A stretch of 34,182 nt of DNA from Prolixibacteraceae bacterium (GCA_017998095.1 JAGODU010000029.1:1-34182); one strand, 5' to 3'; numbered from the stretch's first letter, positions 1-7,220 are shown. Notes: generated by a model not told the origin, from the letters alone. A program made the numbers and translations.

Positions 1-181
1 GCCGGATTTTTAAAGCAGATGAAATTTTAAAAATTGTAGTTAGCGTAGGTTGTCTAAGACCTCTTTCTAATAAGGATATATAAGTTCGATCAAGATCACA
101 ATATTCAGCAAGTTTCTCTTGAGAAATGTTCTGTTCTTTCCTCAATTCACATAGTACATTACCGAAAGTTTTGACAATCAT
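1..181 (-). CDS. XRE-family helix-turn-helix controller, partial (3' end outside window)
   Basis: Reading leftwards from the ATG at 179-181 gives about 60 residues before the window edge, beginning MIVKTFGNVLCELRKEQNIS. The whole visible part is a Cro/C1-type HTH: QEKLAEYCDLDRTYISLLER is the helix 2/turn/helix 3 segment, followed by the usual G-x-R-x-P-T loop. This pattern (R-T-Y-I-S-x-L-E-R-G-x-R-x-P-T) is common in controller (C) proteins of restriction-modification systems and in small phage-like repressors. A perfect dyad (186-199) begins only 5 bp upstream of the start, so autoregulation, and perhaps a leaderless message, is likely. The gene reads out of the window; whatever it controls downstream is unseen. 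Restriction-modification control is inference. Confidence 0.8.
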   Translation of the reverse strand, partial: MIVKTFGNVLCELRKEQNISQEKLAEYCDLDRTYISLLERGLRQPTLTTIFKISSALKIR

Positions 182-185
182 ATTT

Positions 186-199
186 CTGACTTTAGTCAG
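186..199. promoter_or_regulatory. Dyad operator 1 (C-box-like)
   Basis: CTGACTTTAGTCAG has perfect 6-bp arms around a 2-nt centre. It lies 5 bp upstream of the XRE start codon, where it would cover the transcription start or ribosome entry of that gene. The GACT/AGTC core resembles the C-boxes described for restriction-modification controller proteins. Its use as the XRE operator is inferred from position and from the second related dyad. Confidence 0.6.
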
Positions 200-232
200 A
201 GCTAAATTGAAAGTATTTTTATGTTTGAACTA

Positions 233-246
233 CAGACTATAGTCTG
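233..246. promoter_or_regulatory. Dyad operator 2 (perfect 14-bp palindrome)
   Basis: CAGACTATAGTCTG is a perfect palindrome sharing the GACT/AGTC core with the dyad at 186-199; the centres are 47 bp apart. It sits just upstream of a TAnnTTTG box (254-261) in front of the membrane-protein gene, so a bound repressor could block that promoter. Probably bound by the adjacent XRE protein. Confidence 0.6.
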
Positions 247-253
247 AAATACT

Positions 254-261
254 TATATTTG
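254..261 (+). promoter_or_regulatory. Bacteroidota-type -7 box for the membrane-protein gene
   Basis: TATATTTG fits TAnnTTTG and lies 23 bp before the start codon at 284. A TTTG at 224-227 is a possible -33 element, but the 26-nt spacing is longer than the usual 19 to 21. The palindrome at 233-246 lies between the two. Confidence 0.45.
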
Positions 262-283
262 ATAAGAATTATATAATAACATC

Positions 284-733
284 ATGAAAACAAATATTTT
301 TAAGAAACAAAGGCCAGGATTGAAATTCTTTATTTTAATTTTGGGAATTTTAATATCAATTTGGTTGCCTCCTGTTCTTTTTGAAATCACTTTAGACAGT
401 TATTTTGCTTTTAATGAAGATACATTTAGTTTGCTCTTTTGTGCAGCTGTTCTTTTTATAGTTTATGTGATAATTATTCTAATTTTATTATGGATATATG
501 AAAGTTTTAAAAAGAATAGTCCCGATAAAACCGAAACAGAAAATATGAAAAAAATAACCAAAGGTGAAAAAAATATTATTGCAGCATTAATTATTGGGGT
601 CTGTATCATTATTTCAATTTATATTTATGCTCAGGCAAATAGGTATCAGTCTATTCGAGACGGGTATCTAATATTGGATAAATGGACTGGGAAAACACAT
701 TCTGCCATCAAAAACAATCGTAACCATGAATGA
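284..733 (+). CDS. Three-helix membrane protein of unknown function
   Basis: 149 residues with three hydrophobic segments, at about residues 14-36, 48-72 and 98-117, joined by a charged linker (about 73-97) rich in Lys, Asp and Glu. The short C-terminal tail after helix 3 contains YLILDKWTGKTH, a pattern seen at the ends of other small bacterial membrane proteins, but I recognise no named family. The gene is divergent from the XRE gene; the roughly 100-bp gap holds two related dyads and a -7 box, suggesting joint control by the XRE protein. It may be element cargo, for instance an immunity or abortive-infection-type membrane protein, but nothing in the sequence proves that. Confidence 0.65.
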   Translation: MKTNIFKKQRPGLKFFILILGILISIWLPPVLFEITLDSYFAFNEDTFSLLFCAAVLFIVYVIIILILLWIYESFKKNSPDKTETENMKKITKGEKNIIAALIIGVCIIISIYIYAQANRYQSIRDGYLILDKWTGKTHSAIKNNRNHE

Positions 734-799
734 ATTTTAATAAATTTTATTGGTATACATTATTTGGATTGTTGTATGTTAAAATAGTATAAGAGAAAA

Positions 800-827
800 C
801 CTGCCAAGACAGATCGCCATTGACAGG
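800..827. terminator. Weak inverted repeat between convergent genes
   Basis: CCTGCCAA (800-807) and TTGACAGG (820-827) pair with one mismatch over a 12-nt loop in the 122-bp gap between the convergent membrane-protein and small-regulator genes. No long T-run follows on either strand, so a terminator role is only plausible. Confidence 0.3.
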
Positions 828-855
828 TATAAAAGATTTCGAAATGATTCAGTAT

Positions 856-1050
856 TCAATTCTCATCCAAATCTGGCACAATGCCCAGAAGGCCTTCGCT
901 AATTGCAAACTCGGTAGGTAACCCATTTTCATCAAGTAATCCTTCCTGTTTTGCAAAATTAATGAGTTCTTCAACTGATATGCCTAACTGAAAAGCTACT
1001 TCACTAAAACTAAATACTTGTTTTTCGTTCTTTTGATTTGATGTTTCCAT
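856..1050 (-). CDS. Small regulator-like protein of the mobile element (64 aa)
   Basis: 64 residues. The stretch FSFSEVAFQLGISVEELINF looks like an HTH or winged-helix segment (S-E-V-A-x-x-L-G-I-S), followed by a G-L-P-T turn and a short hydrophobic C-terminal part ending in acidic residues. The layout recalls the C-terminal domain of phage antirepressors (KilAC-like), but it is too short for a firm family call. It lies 18 bp downstream of the replication gene on the same strand and is probably co-transcribed with it. Function unknown; a replication-control or regulatory role is inference from context. Confidence 0.55.
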   Translation of the reverse strand: METSNQKNEKQVFSFSEVAFQLGISVEELINFAKQEGLLDENGLPTEFAISEGLLGIVPDLDEN

Positions 1051-1068
1051 AAATTAATGATTTTGTAA

Positions 1069-2373
1069 TTATAAAAATGAAAGTTGATTTGCCGGTATTC
1101 GATCAAAATATCTCCGGCGGTTATGATATTGGTTTCTGATTTGTTTCGCAATGTGAGTGATTTCATCTTTTTCATATTTGGTATGAATCACTTTGATCCC
1201 ATGATTAGGTAAGAAACCTTTTAGAATGTTTTGGTATTGTTCCGGATTATTATCTTTTAACCATCGAAGTCCAGTTGTTGATAAAAACCGACTGCCTTTG
1301 TTTTGCATCGAGATATCAACTTTTGTAACAGGACACGTATGAGAATAACCGTTTATTGTAGTGTTAATTTGTCCGATTTTGTCTTTGGAACCAATAAATT
1401 GTATTTTTTTGAAAGTGGTTAATATGTCCGGTTCTGACGGTTCTTGCTTAACCATCAAAGTGGTTAATTTGTCCGTATTGATTACATCATGATTCGTTTG
1501 CAAAGTGGTTAATTTGTCCGGGAACATTAATTGATTCCACTTTTCCGAAATAAGATGAGCCAGTTCTTTTTTGAGGTTATTCGTTCCTGTCAATTCTTGA
1601 AAGCGTTTTATCTGTTCCAATTTTCGTTGTCTGGGTAATTCACTCCAATATTCAGGGAATCTTCCCTGCATTACCAATTCACGGTCTTTCGAGTTATGAA
1701 TGGAATCCATGTCAAGCTCTGGATTGAATAAGAAAATCCGGTTAAAAACAACGAGTAACATCTTTAATAGTTTGGGATATACATCTGGGCGTCTTAAATC
1801 ATCCATTGTCAGGCTGTTAATCCCATACTTTTTTAGGAACTCCATTCGCTTAATCTTTACTTCAAACCTCAGCAAATGGTAAGGCAACTCATTCTGCAGT
1901 GATTTGTTGTAAACCTTAATCATCATTTGTTGTGACTCATATTTCCGGCCATATCCTTTCCCGGTTACAGGTAAAGTTTTAAATTCCTTATTTCGGTATA
2001 AAAGAAAGTTTTTGATCAGAGTTGTTGGATCGGTTGAGACCACGATATTTACACCAACCTCGATGAAATTTAAATGTGCCTCTTTCGGGTCAAAATGAAA
2101 TGTATTAACCAATTCTTCAATTTCCCTTTGGATATCTGGAAATGTAAAGTCGTTGTAGTTAGTCCCTCCCTGAGCGTGTTCGTGCAATGATCCCCTTAGT
2201 TTTACATATCTACCCTTAACGACAAATTCCATCTTTCCGTAATGTGCAACCTGCGACCGGTTGAGTATTTCCCCGGTAGTTGCTACATTCGACATTGGAA
2301 AGGTCAACTTCTCATGTGCCAGTATTTCTCTGACTGATACCGGTAGGTTGTTATCTTTGATGTAGTCTATCAT
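1069..2373 (-). CDS. Putative replication initiation protein (phage/plasmid rolling-circle type)
   Basis: 434 residues. The N-terminal half has the layout of filamentous-phage gene II and related plasmid Rep proteins: LNFIEVGVNI (about 102-111), a charged segment GRKYESQQMMIKVYNKSLQ (142-160) with tyrosines that could serve in nicking, then LLRFEVKIKRMEFLKKYGI (167-185). The C-terminal part carries CPVTKVDISMQNKGSRFLS (about 347-365), a motif I associate with Rep proteins of small Bacteroidota replicons. It would nick and initiate copying of the excised element. A linker at residues 286-320 repeats the pattern D-K-L-T-T at positions 286, 301 and 316 (third copy D-I-L-T-T), reflecting three DNA repeats of exact 45-bp period. 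It lies between the excisionase-like gene and the 64-aa gene. Rep identity is likely; the exact family and catalytic Tyr are uncertain. Confidence 0.6.
   Translation of the reverse strand: MIDYIKDNNLPVSVREILAHEKLTFPMSNVATTGEILNRSQVAHYGKMEFVVKGRYVKLRGSLHEHAQGGTNYNDFTFPDIQREIEELVNTFHFDPKEAHLNFIEVGVNIVVSTDPTTLIKNFLLYRNKEFKTLPVTGKGYGRKYESQQMMIKVYNKSLQNELPYHLLRFEVKIKRMEFLKKYGINSLTMDDLRRPDVYPKLLKMLLVVFNRIFLFNPELDMDSIHNSKDRELVMQGRFPEYWSELPRQRKLEQIKRFQELTGTNNLKKELAHLISEKWNQLMFPDKLTTLQTNHDVINTDKLTTLMVKQEPSEPDILTTFKKIQFIGSKDKIGQINTTINGYSHTCPVTKVDISMQNKGSRFLSTTGLRWLKDNNPEQYQNILKGFLPNHGIKVIHTKYEKDEITHIAKQIRNQYHNRRRYFDRIPANQLSFL
1411..1520. repeat. Three 20-bp direct repeats at 45-bp period inside the rep gene
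   Basis: Copies are at 1411-1430, 1456-1475 and 1501-1520. The last two are identical (CAAAGTGGTTAATTTGTCCG); the first differs at two positions. The 25-bp spacers between them are unrelated in sequence. The exact 45-bp period keeps them in frame (15 codons). Conserved boxes with diverged spacers look more like protein-binding iterons than a slipped tandem duplication, but a repeated peptide is also possible. Confidence 0.75.
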
Positions 2374-2427
2374 GGTTCAGAGATGAATGATTTCGTATTT
2401 AATCCCTTAAAATTTTATTCCTAGCTT

Positions 2428-2441
2428 TCGCCAGAAGGCGA
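2428..2441 (-). other. Short GC-rich hairpin after the excisionase-like gene
   Basis: TCGCC-AGAA-GGCGA forms a 5-bp stem 3 nt past the stop codon of the HTH gene (stop at 2445-2447). On the minus strand it is not followed by a T-run, so it may be a processing or stability hairpin or partial terminator between this gene and rep. Confidence 0.3.
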
Positions 2442-2444
2442 TTT

Positions 2445-2771
2445 CTATGGATGTGATGGTGTTTTCGCATGATACTTTCCACCATATAGGATTGCTTTCA
2501 CATCACTCATTTTATACCGACGTTTCCCGCCTACTTCAATCGGAACCAAATACCCTTTTTTCTTCCATCTCCAAAGGGTAGTTAAATCAACATTAAACAT
2601 TTCAGAAACTTGTTTTGGCGTTGGATATGTTTCTGCTTTGTCAGAAATTACAGTTTCTTCAAGTTCCTTTTTGGTTTGTTCAATAAGGTAGTCTGCAAAA
2701 TGTTTCAGGTCTTTGGCTTCAACATTTATCGAAACATTTGCGTATTTTTCTATTAATTCTTGAATATACAT
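2445..2771 (-). CDS. MerR-type HTH, excisionase-like protein
   Basis: 108 residues from the ATG at 2769-2771. The frame stays open further upstream to 2912, but those 47 codons read as Cys- and Phe-rich junk, whereas MYIQELIEKYANVSINVEAK starts an ordinary helical N-terminus common in this Bacteroidota family. The C-terminal half is a winged HTH: TPKQVSEMFNVDLTTLWRWK then GYLVPIEVGGKRRYKMSDV, the classic recognition helix plus R-R-Y-K-x-S-D-V wing of excisionases. Such proteins bend DNA at att sites and direct the integrase toward excision, and often regulate rep or transfer genes. It lies between the integrase operon and rep, separated from the former by a hairpin terminator at 2896-2934. 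Confidence 0.75.
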   Translation of the reverse strand: MYIQELIEKYANVSINVEAKDLKHFADYLIEQTKKELEETVISDKAETYPTPKQVSEMFNVDLTTLWRWKKKGYLVPIEVGGKRRYKMSDVKAILYGGKYHAKTPSHP

Positions 2772-2895
2772 TTTGTCACTAATAAATTTTGCCTTTCCCC
2801 CAAGGGTGCGCACTGCTCTGGGTTGTTTGACTGTGATCAAAATTAATTCAGCACCAAAGAATTTATGTAGGGGAAACGATGGGGATATGCAAAAA

Positions 2896-2934
2896 CAATA
2901 ACTGACTAACAAATAGAATGTCAGGCAGTTATTG
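2896..2934 (-). terminator. Terminator of the integrase operon
   Basis: CAATAACTG (2896-2904) and CAGTTATTG (2926-2934) form a perfect 9-bp stem. Read on the minus strand the stem is followed by TTTTTG, giving a Rho-independent terminator about 30 nt after the stop of the 250-aa gene. The rest of the 2772-2960 gap holds no ORF that I find convincing. Confidence 0.6.
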
Positions 2935-2960
2935 AACTAATGAAATATATTTTTTGGGGA

Positions 2961-3713
2961 TTATTGGGGTTTGATATAATTTGCAATTAATTGATGCACT
3001 TTATTGGCACTCCCGTTTGATTCATGGAAATTTTTTCCAAATCTATTGCAATCACCTTTTGTCCATCCTTTTGAATTAATCGTATCCTCATACCAATCAT
3101 TTCCCAATATTGTTTTCATTTGGAAAACCATGTACTGACCTATTGTCTTGGGTGAGAAATCAATATCTGAAAAATCCCCATTGGCTGTGGATTTGAGAAA
3201 TTGTAATTCAGTACATTCCAGTATAGAATTATCAATACAGACACGATATAATTCTAAAAGAAATTTGTTGTCTGGCTTATATTTTTGCAAATTTTGTTTC
3301 TTTTTGTTTTCTGTTTTTAGAAGTTCATGTAATTCGTCGACTGGCATAAATGCGTTTACAACATCGTATACAACCATGCGTAACCTTCTGTTGTAATATT
3401 GACCAAGTCCTATTTTTGCCCAGCAATAAGATTTATCTTGCCATACAGATTTTGTGAGCCAGTTTGTCAAAAAAAGATATAAATTACTTTCAAAAGTTGT
3501 ATCATTACAAACTTGTGATTCACACTTTTCAATCAGTTCGTCCACTATTTCATTCGTAAGTCTTTCAGAACTTCTAACCTCTTTAAAGCGTCCAATATAA
3601 TCATGAATTTTCACTAGAAAATCTTCCGCATCCGATTCTGAAAATCCATTCTCTTTAGTACAATTTCTTTTAAAATCTTCTTTTTGGGAATCAATATATT
3701 CAAATGGATTCAT
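2961..3713 (-). CDS. Unknown protein translationally coupled to the integrase
   Basis: 250 residues, no signal peptide or membrane segment, largely helical and rich in Asn, Lys, Cys and Trp. No domain recognised. The middle (about 70-120) has several aromatic residues including YLFLTNWLTKSVWQDKSYCW and the Arg-rich GLGQYYNRRLRM; the C-terminus has WTKGDCNRFGKNFHE. Its ATG overlaps the integrase stop codon by one base (TAATG), so the two are translated from one message and probably in fixed ratio. A terminator follows it. The coupling suggests either an integration/excision accessory factor or a short cargo protein carried behind the integrase; the sequence does not decide between these. Confidence 0.65.
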   Translation of the reverse strand: MNPFEYIDSQKEDFKRNCTKENGFSESDAEDFLVKIHDYIGRFKEVRSSERLTNEIVDELIEKCESQVCNDTTFESNLYLFLTNWLTKSVWQDKSYCWAKIGLGQYYNRRLRMVVYDVVNAFMPVDELHELLKTENKKKQNLQKYKPDNKFLLELYRVCIDNSILECTELQFLKSTANGDFSDIDFSPKTIGQYMVFQMKTILGNDWYEDTINSKGWTKGDCNRFGKNFHESNGSANKVHQLIANYIKPQ

Positions 3714-5059
3714 TATTCAAGCATTTTAACTAAGTCTTGTTTCATTTCCTCATCAATTTCACGGTAACGTGCAAAAGCCCGGCTCCCTTCTTTGTGTCCG
3801 GATAATGCCCCTACTAAATTAGGGTCTTTCACCTTCTTGTACAAATTGCCGACAAAGGTTCTCCGTGCTAAATGGCTGCTGGCAATTTCGTTTAATGGCC
3901 TCTTTTCTTCTTCACCTGTGGTAGGATTGATAATTGTTACCAGTCGATTAAGTCCTGCGGCTGCAAACATTTTTTTTATGGCAAAGTTGTAATTTTGCTC
4001 TGAAATAAATGGCAAAAGGCTGTCGCCTTCATTTTTTGCATAACGACTGATTATTTCTTTGGCTGTTGGGTTCAATGGTACACGAACGGTAACAGGACGG
4101 CCTTCTTTGGTCTTTCGTGGCACGTATTCAATTGCATTGTCTATAACACTATTTTTCTTCATTTTCAGCAAGTCACCAACCCTGCAACCAATCAGACATT
4201 GGAATACAAAAATATCTCTTTGAATAGCTAGTTCTGACTGGTCTGACAGGTTAAAATTGTAAAGGGTGTTTCGTTCGTCAATACTGATATAAAAAGGTGT
4301 TCCGTAAACATCTTGAGTGATGTTGAATTTGGGAACTGTATTTAAATTGGTTAGTTTTTCTTCAATAGCCCAGCGAATCACTGTGCGCAAATATCGAAAG
4401 ATTTTATTTGTACGATTACGGCCTCTCTGTTTTGGTGGTCGGCTGTCAGGAACAGCAACGTAAATATCAGGGTGCTTTTCAAATAATGAATGTTCATCGT
4501 GAATAAAGCTTTCAATATCTCTCAATAATTCATTATCAATGTTTTCAATGGTAAAGTTGAAGGAAGTAACAGTCTTTTGCTTGAACAGTTCGTAACGCTG
4601 TAAAATTCGCTTTACTGATCTATAATGTTGTTTCATTCGTTCCCCACCTCTGTAAGCGGCAACAAACAAATCATAAATGTCAAAGAATGTTTTAGGCTTT
4701 TCTTCCTCCTGAATGTATTTTTCAGGGTACAATGATTGATCAATACGCAATTCAAGTTCATCCGATGTTATGCCCGGGGTGATGTCGTATATCTCCCGAA
4801 TTAAATTTTTACGATCGGCAACGTCATTATCAAATTTTGTCCGTTTATCTTTTGGGTAAACAACTTTAGCCTTGATTATTTGATTCTTTTCATCAAATAT
4901 ATTCGGCTCAACTTCAATTTCCGATTTATGGTATAATTGAACATTTCGTCCATCGCTTAATCGGAAACGAACATTTACCCTTTCTACCTTTTTTGCTGAT
5001 GTTCTGATGAATGCTTTTACTGAAGCCATATTATTTGATTTTTCAATTTGGTTGTGCAA
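3713..5059 (-). CDS. Tyrosine recombinase / integrase of the mobile element
   Basis: 448 residues in the longest form. The layout is that of Bacteroidota tyrosine integrases: an N-terminal arm-binding segment (about 11-60, VNVRFRLSDGRNVQLYHKS), a SAM-like core-binding domain (about 122-240, starting TFFDIYDLFVAA) and the catalytic domain (about 250-440). Catalytic residues are visible: Arg293 in GCRVGDLL, His396 and Arg399 in SSHLARRTF, His422 in SGHKEG and the nucleophile Tyr432 in FARYREID. The set is complete, so the enzyme should be active. The ATG at 5029 (MASVKAFIRT) is an equally good start and better matches the family. The tRNA-end-like att site lies about 150-180 bp upstream. The 250-aa gene overlaps its stop. 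Confidence 0.92.
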   Translation of the reverse strand: MHNQIEKSNNMASVKAFIRTSAKKVERVNVRFRLSDGRNVQLYHKSEIEVEPNIFDEKNQIIKAKVVYPKDKRTKFDNDVADRKNLIREIYDITPGITSDELELRIDQSLYPEKYIQEEEKPKTFFDIYDLFVAAYRGGERMKQHYRSVKRILQRYELFKQKTVTSFNFTIENIDNELLRDIESFIHDEHSLFEKHPDIYVAVPDSRPPKQRGRNRTNKIFRYLRTVIRWAIEEKLTNLNTVPKFNITQDVYGTPFYISIDERNTLYNFNLSDQSELAIQRDIFVFQCLIGCRVGDLLKMKKNSVIDNAIEYVPRKTKEGRPVTVRVPLNPTAKEIISRYAKNEGDSLLPFISEQNYNFAIKKMFAAAGLNRLVTIINPTTGEEEKRPLNEIASSHLARRTFVGNLYKKVKDPNLVGALSGHKEGSRAFARYREIDEEMKQDLVKMLE

Positions 5060-5212
5060 ATATAATAAACTTGCACAACATTACAGCAATTAATTGAAAT
5101 AAGATGAAATAAAACACAATATTTACAAATGACTAAAATATTGATTAATATTGCATATGATAATGTTTTACCTTGTTTTGTTACTGTTGGAACATTGTAG
5201 ATTATTGCAAAT

Positions 5213-5233
5213 ATCGAATCCCTCACCGCCCAC
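5213..5233 (+). other. Putative att site: tRNA (or tmRNA) 3'-end fragment
   Basis: TCGAATCCCTCACCGCCCA, starting at 5214, reads like the T-loop, 3' T-stem strand (CCCTC), 3' acceptor strand (ACCGCCC) and discriminator A of a tRNA on the plus strand. The matching 5' T-stem strand (GAGGG) and the rest of a tRNA are absent upstream, so this is a fragment. It lies between the integrase gene and a strong terminator hairpin, the expected arrangement for the duplicated end created when an element integrates into a tRNA 3' end. The intact gene would lie beyond the left edge of the window. The tRNA identity cannot be given, and a tmRNA end is possible. Confidence 0.55.
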
Positions 5234-5236
5234 AAT

Positions 5237-5276
5237 AAAAAGGTCGCAATAGTCATTCTGATGTTGCGACCTTTTT
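5237..5276. terminator. Bidirectional terminator after the tRNA fragment
   Basis: AAAAAGGTCGCAA (5237-5249) pairs perfectly with TTGCGACCTTTTT (5264-5276) over a 14-nt loop; T-runs follow on both strands. It begins 4 nt after the tRNA-like end, so it probably terminated the original tRNA transcript and marks the first chromosomal sequence outside the element. Confidence 0.8.
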
Positions 5277-5298
5277 TCTTTATTTGCTGTTAATAAAA

Positions 5299-5322
5299 AT
5301 CCCGAAGTTTTTACTTCGGGAT
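5299..5322. terminator. Terminator of the VWA-protein gene
   Basis: ATCCCGAAGT (5299-5308) and ACTTCGGGAT (5313-5322) form a perfect 10-bp stem with a TTTT loop. On the minus strand it is followed by a T-rich tract and lies about 40 nt after the stop codon of the VWA gene; A-rich sequence on the other side would let it act in both directions. Nothing else but these two hairpins and the att fragment is visible in 5060-5363; the part next to the integrase has several AATATTG copies that could be integrase arm sites. Confidence 0.75.
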
Positions 5323-5363
5323 AAAAAACACCTTGAAAACACTTAAAAATGGAGTACAAATTA

Positions 5364-7220
5364 TTATTTTAAACCTAAATTATGTGCTGCTTCTATTAAC
5401 CTTATAAACTCCCCTGCATATCCGTTTTCATCTTTACCCTTTCCTGTTCTGGCTAATTCTATTGTGTTTTTTAAGTTAGAATTTCCTTTGTATTCAGATT
5501 CTCTTAATAACATTCCAAACTGAGCTACTGATGCTATAAATTTTAAATTCTCTGTTGCTTTATTTATATCTGAACAATTATCTTTTACAGTAACTGAAAT
5601 AAGTTTACTTTCTTCTTTATCGGGATCTTTAAATCTAACTTTAATAGTTAAAAGTTCATCATTATATTTCTCATTGGATATTTTTTTATTTTCCTGATAT
5701 CTGAGTTCATCAATTTTTGAGATTTCAGTATTTGAATCTGTTGTAATAATTTCGTAAAGAGCTGTAACCTGATGCCCGGCTCCCATTTCTCCTGCATCTT
5801 TTTTATCGTTATTAAAATCTTCAGCGTTTAATTGTCTGTTTTCATATCCGATTAATCTGTATGCTTTTACTTTGTCAGGATTAAATTCTATTTGGAATTT
5901 AACATCTTTGGCAATAGTAAAAAGAGTTCCTCCAAATTCACTTATCAATACTTTTCTTGCTTCCTGAAAATTGTCTATATAAGCATAATTGCCATTTCCC
6001 TTGTCAGCTATTATTTCTAACTTATTGTCTTTGTAATTACCCATTCCAAATCCCAGGACAGTGATAAAGACTCCTTTTTTCTTCTCTTCACTAACCAATC
6101 TTTCCATTTCAGAGTCGCTAGATACACCAACATTGAAATCCCCATCAGTAGCGAGAATGATTCTGTTATTCCCGTTTTTAATGAAGTTTTCACCAGCTAT
6201 TTTGTATGCTAATTTTAATCCTTCTCCCCCTGCTGTTGAACCTCCGGCATTAAGATTATCTATAGCATCAATAATTTGCCTTTTATTTTCACCGGAAGTA
6301 GCATTCAGAACAAGTCCGGCTGCTCCTGCATATACAACAATAGAAACCTTATCCTGAGGTCTTAATTCATCGACAAGGATTTTCATTGCAGACTTCACTA
6401 ATGGGAGTTTATTTGGATAATTCATAGATCCCGAAACATCAAGAAGAAAAACAATGTTGGAAGGAGGTAGATTATCTTTTTTAATTTTTTTACCCTGAAG
6501 TGCTACATGCAACAGTTTGTTTCCTTCATTCCATGGACAGTCAGTATATTCTGTAATTATTGAAAAGGGTTCGCCTTCGGTTGGCTCTTTATACTCATAA
6601 TGAAAATAATTTATCATTTCTTCTATTCTGACAGCATCCTTTGGGGGTAATTGCCCCATATTAATAAATCTCCTTATATTAGAATATGATGCATTGTCAA
6701 CATCTATTGAAAAAGTTGAAAGGGGATTAATTAAAACATTTTTAAATCCACTTTCATTAATTGTGGAATAATCTTCAGTATTAAAGTCGTTACTTAACGG
6801 TGCCGGCATATTAAAACAATCAGCGACCATTAAAGCACTTCCGGCTAATTGAGATTTGTGAATATATTTTTCTTTAGTTTTTGTTACTTTTTCACTATTA
6901 ATATTTTCTTCTTTTTTAAGGGAGATGTTTATCGTTGAAGAAGATCCAATAGGTATTTCTATGGTTTTATATCCTTTTAAACTGAAAAAAATAGTTTTAG
7001 ATAAAGAATCCACCTCTATTGAGTAAAATCCCTCCTTACTTGTTTTGGAAGAATATCCTCTGTCTTTTATTTCAACAATTACTCCGTTTAAAGGCTTATT
7101 GTTTAGTTCAGTGACAATACCTGTAATTCTATTCTGCGCTGCTGAAATTAAAAATGATCCAAGTATAAATATTAAAATGGAGCAGAATTTAAAGTATTTA
7201 TTAAAATAATTTCTTTTCAT
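5364..7220 (-). CDS. Secreted VWA-domain protein, YfbK type, with carboxypeptidase-regulatory-like domain
   Basis: 618 residues. A signal peptide (about 1-29, hydrophobic core CSILIFILGSFLISAAQ) is followed by a carboxypeptidase-D regulatory-like beta domain (about 30-100), a Lys/Glu linker, the YfbK N-terminal segment (about 165-210, FSIDVDNASYSNIRRFI), a VWA domain (about 253-430) with a complete-looking metal site (DVSGS at 261-265, GGST at 327-330, ATDGD at 357-361), and a C-terminal DUF3520-type region. Such proteins act in the periplasm or on the surface as metal-dependent protein-binding modules; no enzymatic function is known. It is divergent from an ECF sigma factor gene (118 bp between starts if the ATG at 7339 is used), which often accompanies this family in Bacteroidota and suggests shared control. 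Confidence 0.88.
   Translation of the reverse strand: MKRNYFNKYFKFCSILIFILGSFLISAAQNRITGIVTELNNKPLNGVIVEIKDRGYSSKTSKEGFYSIEVDSLSKTIFFSLKGYKTIEIPIGSSSTINISLKKEENINSEKVTKTKEKYIHKSQLAGSALMVADCFNMPAPLSNDFNTEDYSTINESGFKNVLINPLSTFSIDVDNASYSNIRRFINMGQLPPKDAVRIEEMINYFHYEYKEPTEGEPFSIITEYTDCPWNEGNKLLHVALQGKKIKKDNLPPSNIVFLLDVSGSMNYPNKLPLVKSAMKILVDELRPQDKVSIVVYAGAAGLVLNATSGENKRQIIDAIDNLNAGGSTAGGEGLKLAYKIAGENFIKNGNNRIILATDGDFNVGVSSDSEMERLVSEEKKKGVFITVLGFGMGNYKDNKLEIIADKGNGNYAYIDNFQEARKVLISEFGGTLFTIAKDVKFQIEFNPDKVKAYRLIGYENRQLNAEDFNNDKKDAGEMGAGHQVTALYEIITTDSNTEISKIDELRYQENKKISNEKYNDELLTIKVRFKDPDKEESKLISVTVKDNCSDINKATENLKFIASVAQFGMLLRESEYKGNSNLKNTIELARTGKGKDENGYAGEFIRLIEAAHNLGLK

Larger units (their letters stand above)
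1..5233. mobile_element. Right-hand part of an integrated mobile element (left end outside window)
   Basis: The minus-strand genes here form a typical integrative-element module: rolling-circle-like replication initiator, MerR-type excisionase-like protein and tyrosine integrase, plus an XRE regulator. The right boundary is set by a tRNA-3'-end-like sequence at 5213-5233, about 150 bp beyond the integrase start and directly before a hairpin that looks like a chromosomal terminator. From 5364 onward the genes look like ordinary chromosome. No transfer or phage structural genes are visible, so it could be a mobilizable element, a replicating satellite-like element or the end of a larger island. 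The left end and the presumed intact tRNA are off the window, so element size is unknown. Confidence 0.65.

Noticed and set aside
2772..2912. N-terminal extension of the excisionase-like protein
   Set aside because: The extra 47 codons are Cys/Phe-rich, atypical, and the internal ATG at 2769-2771 matches the family start.
5017..5359. Two overlapping minus-strand ORFs (79 and 63 codons) spanning the integrase start, att fragment and terminators
   Set aside because: They run through the tRNA-like end and both terminator stems, have odd composition and no ribosome site; they are chance frames.
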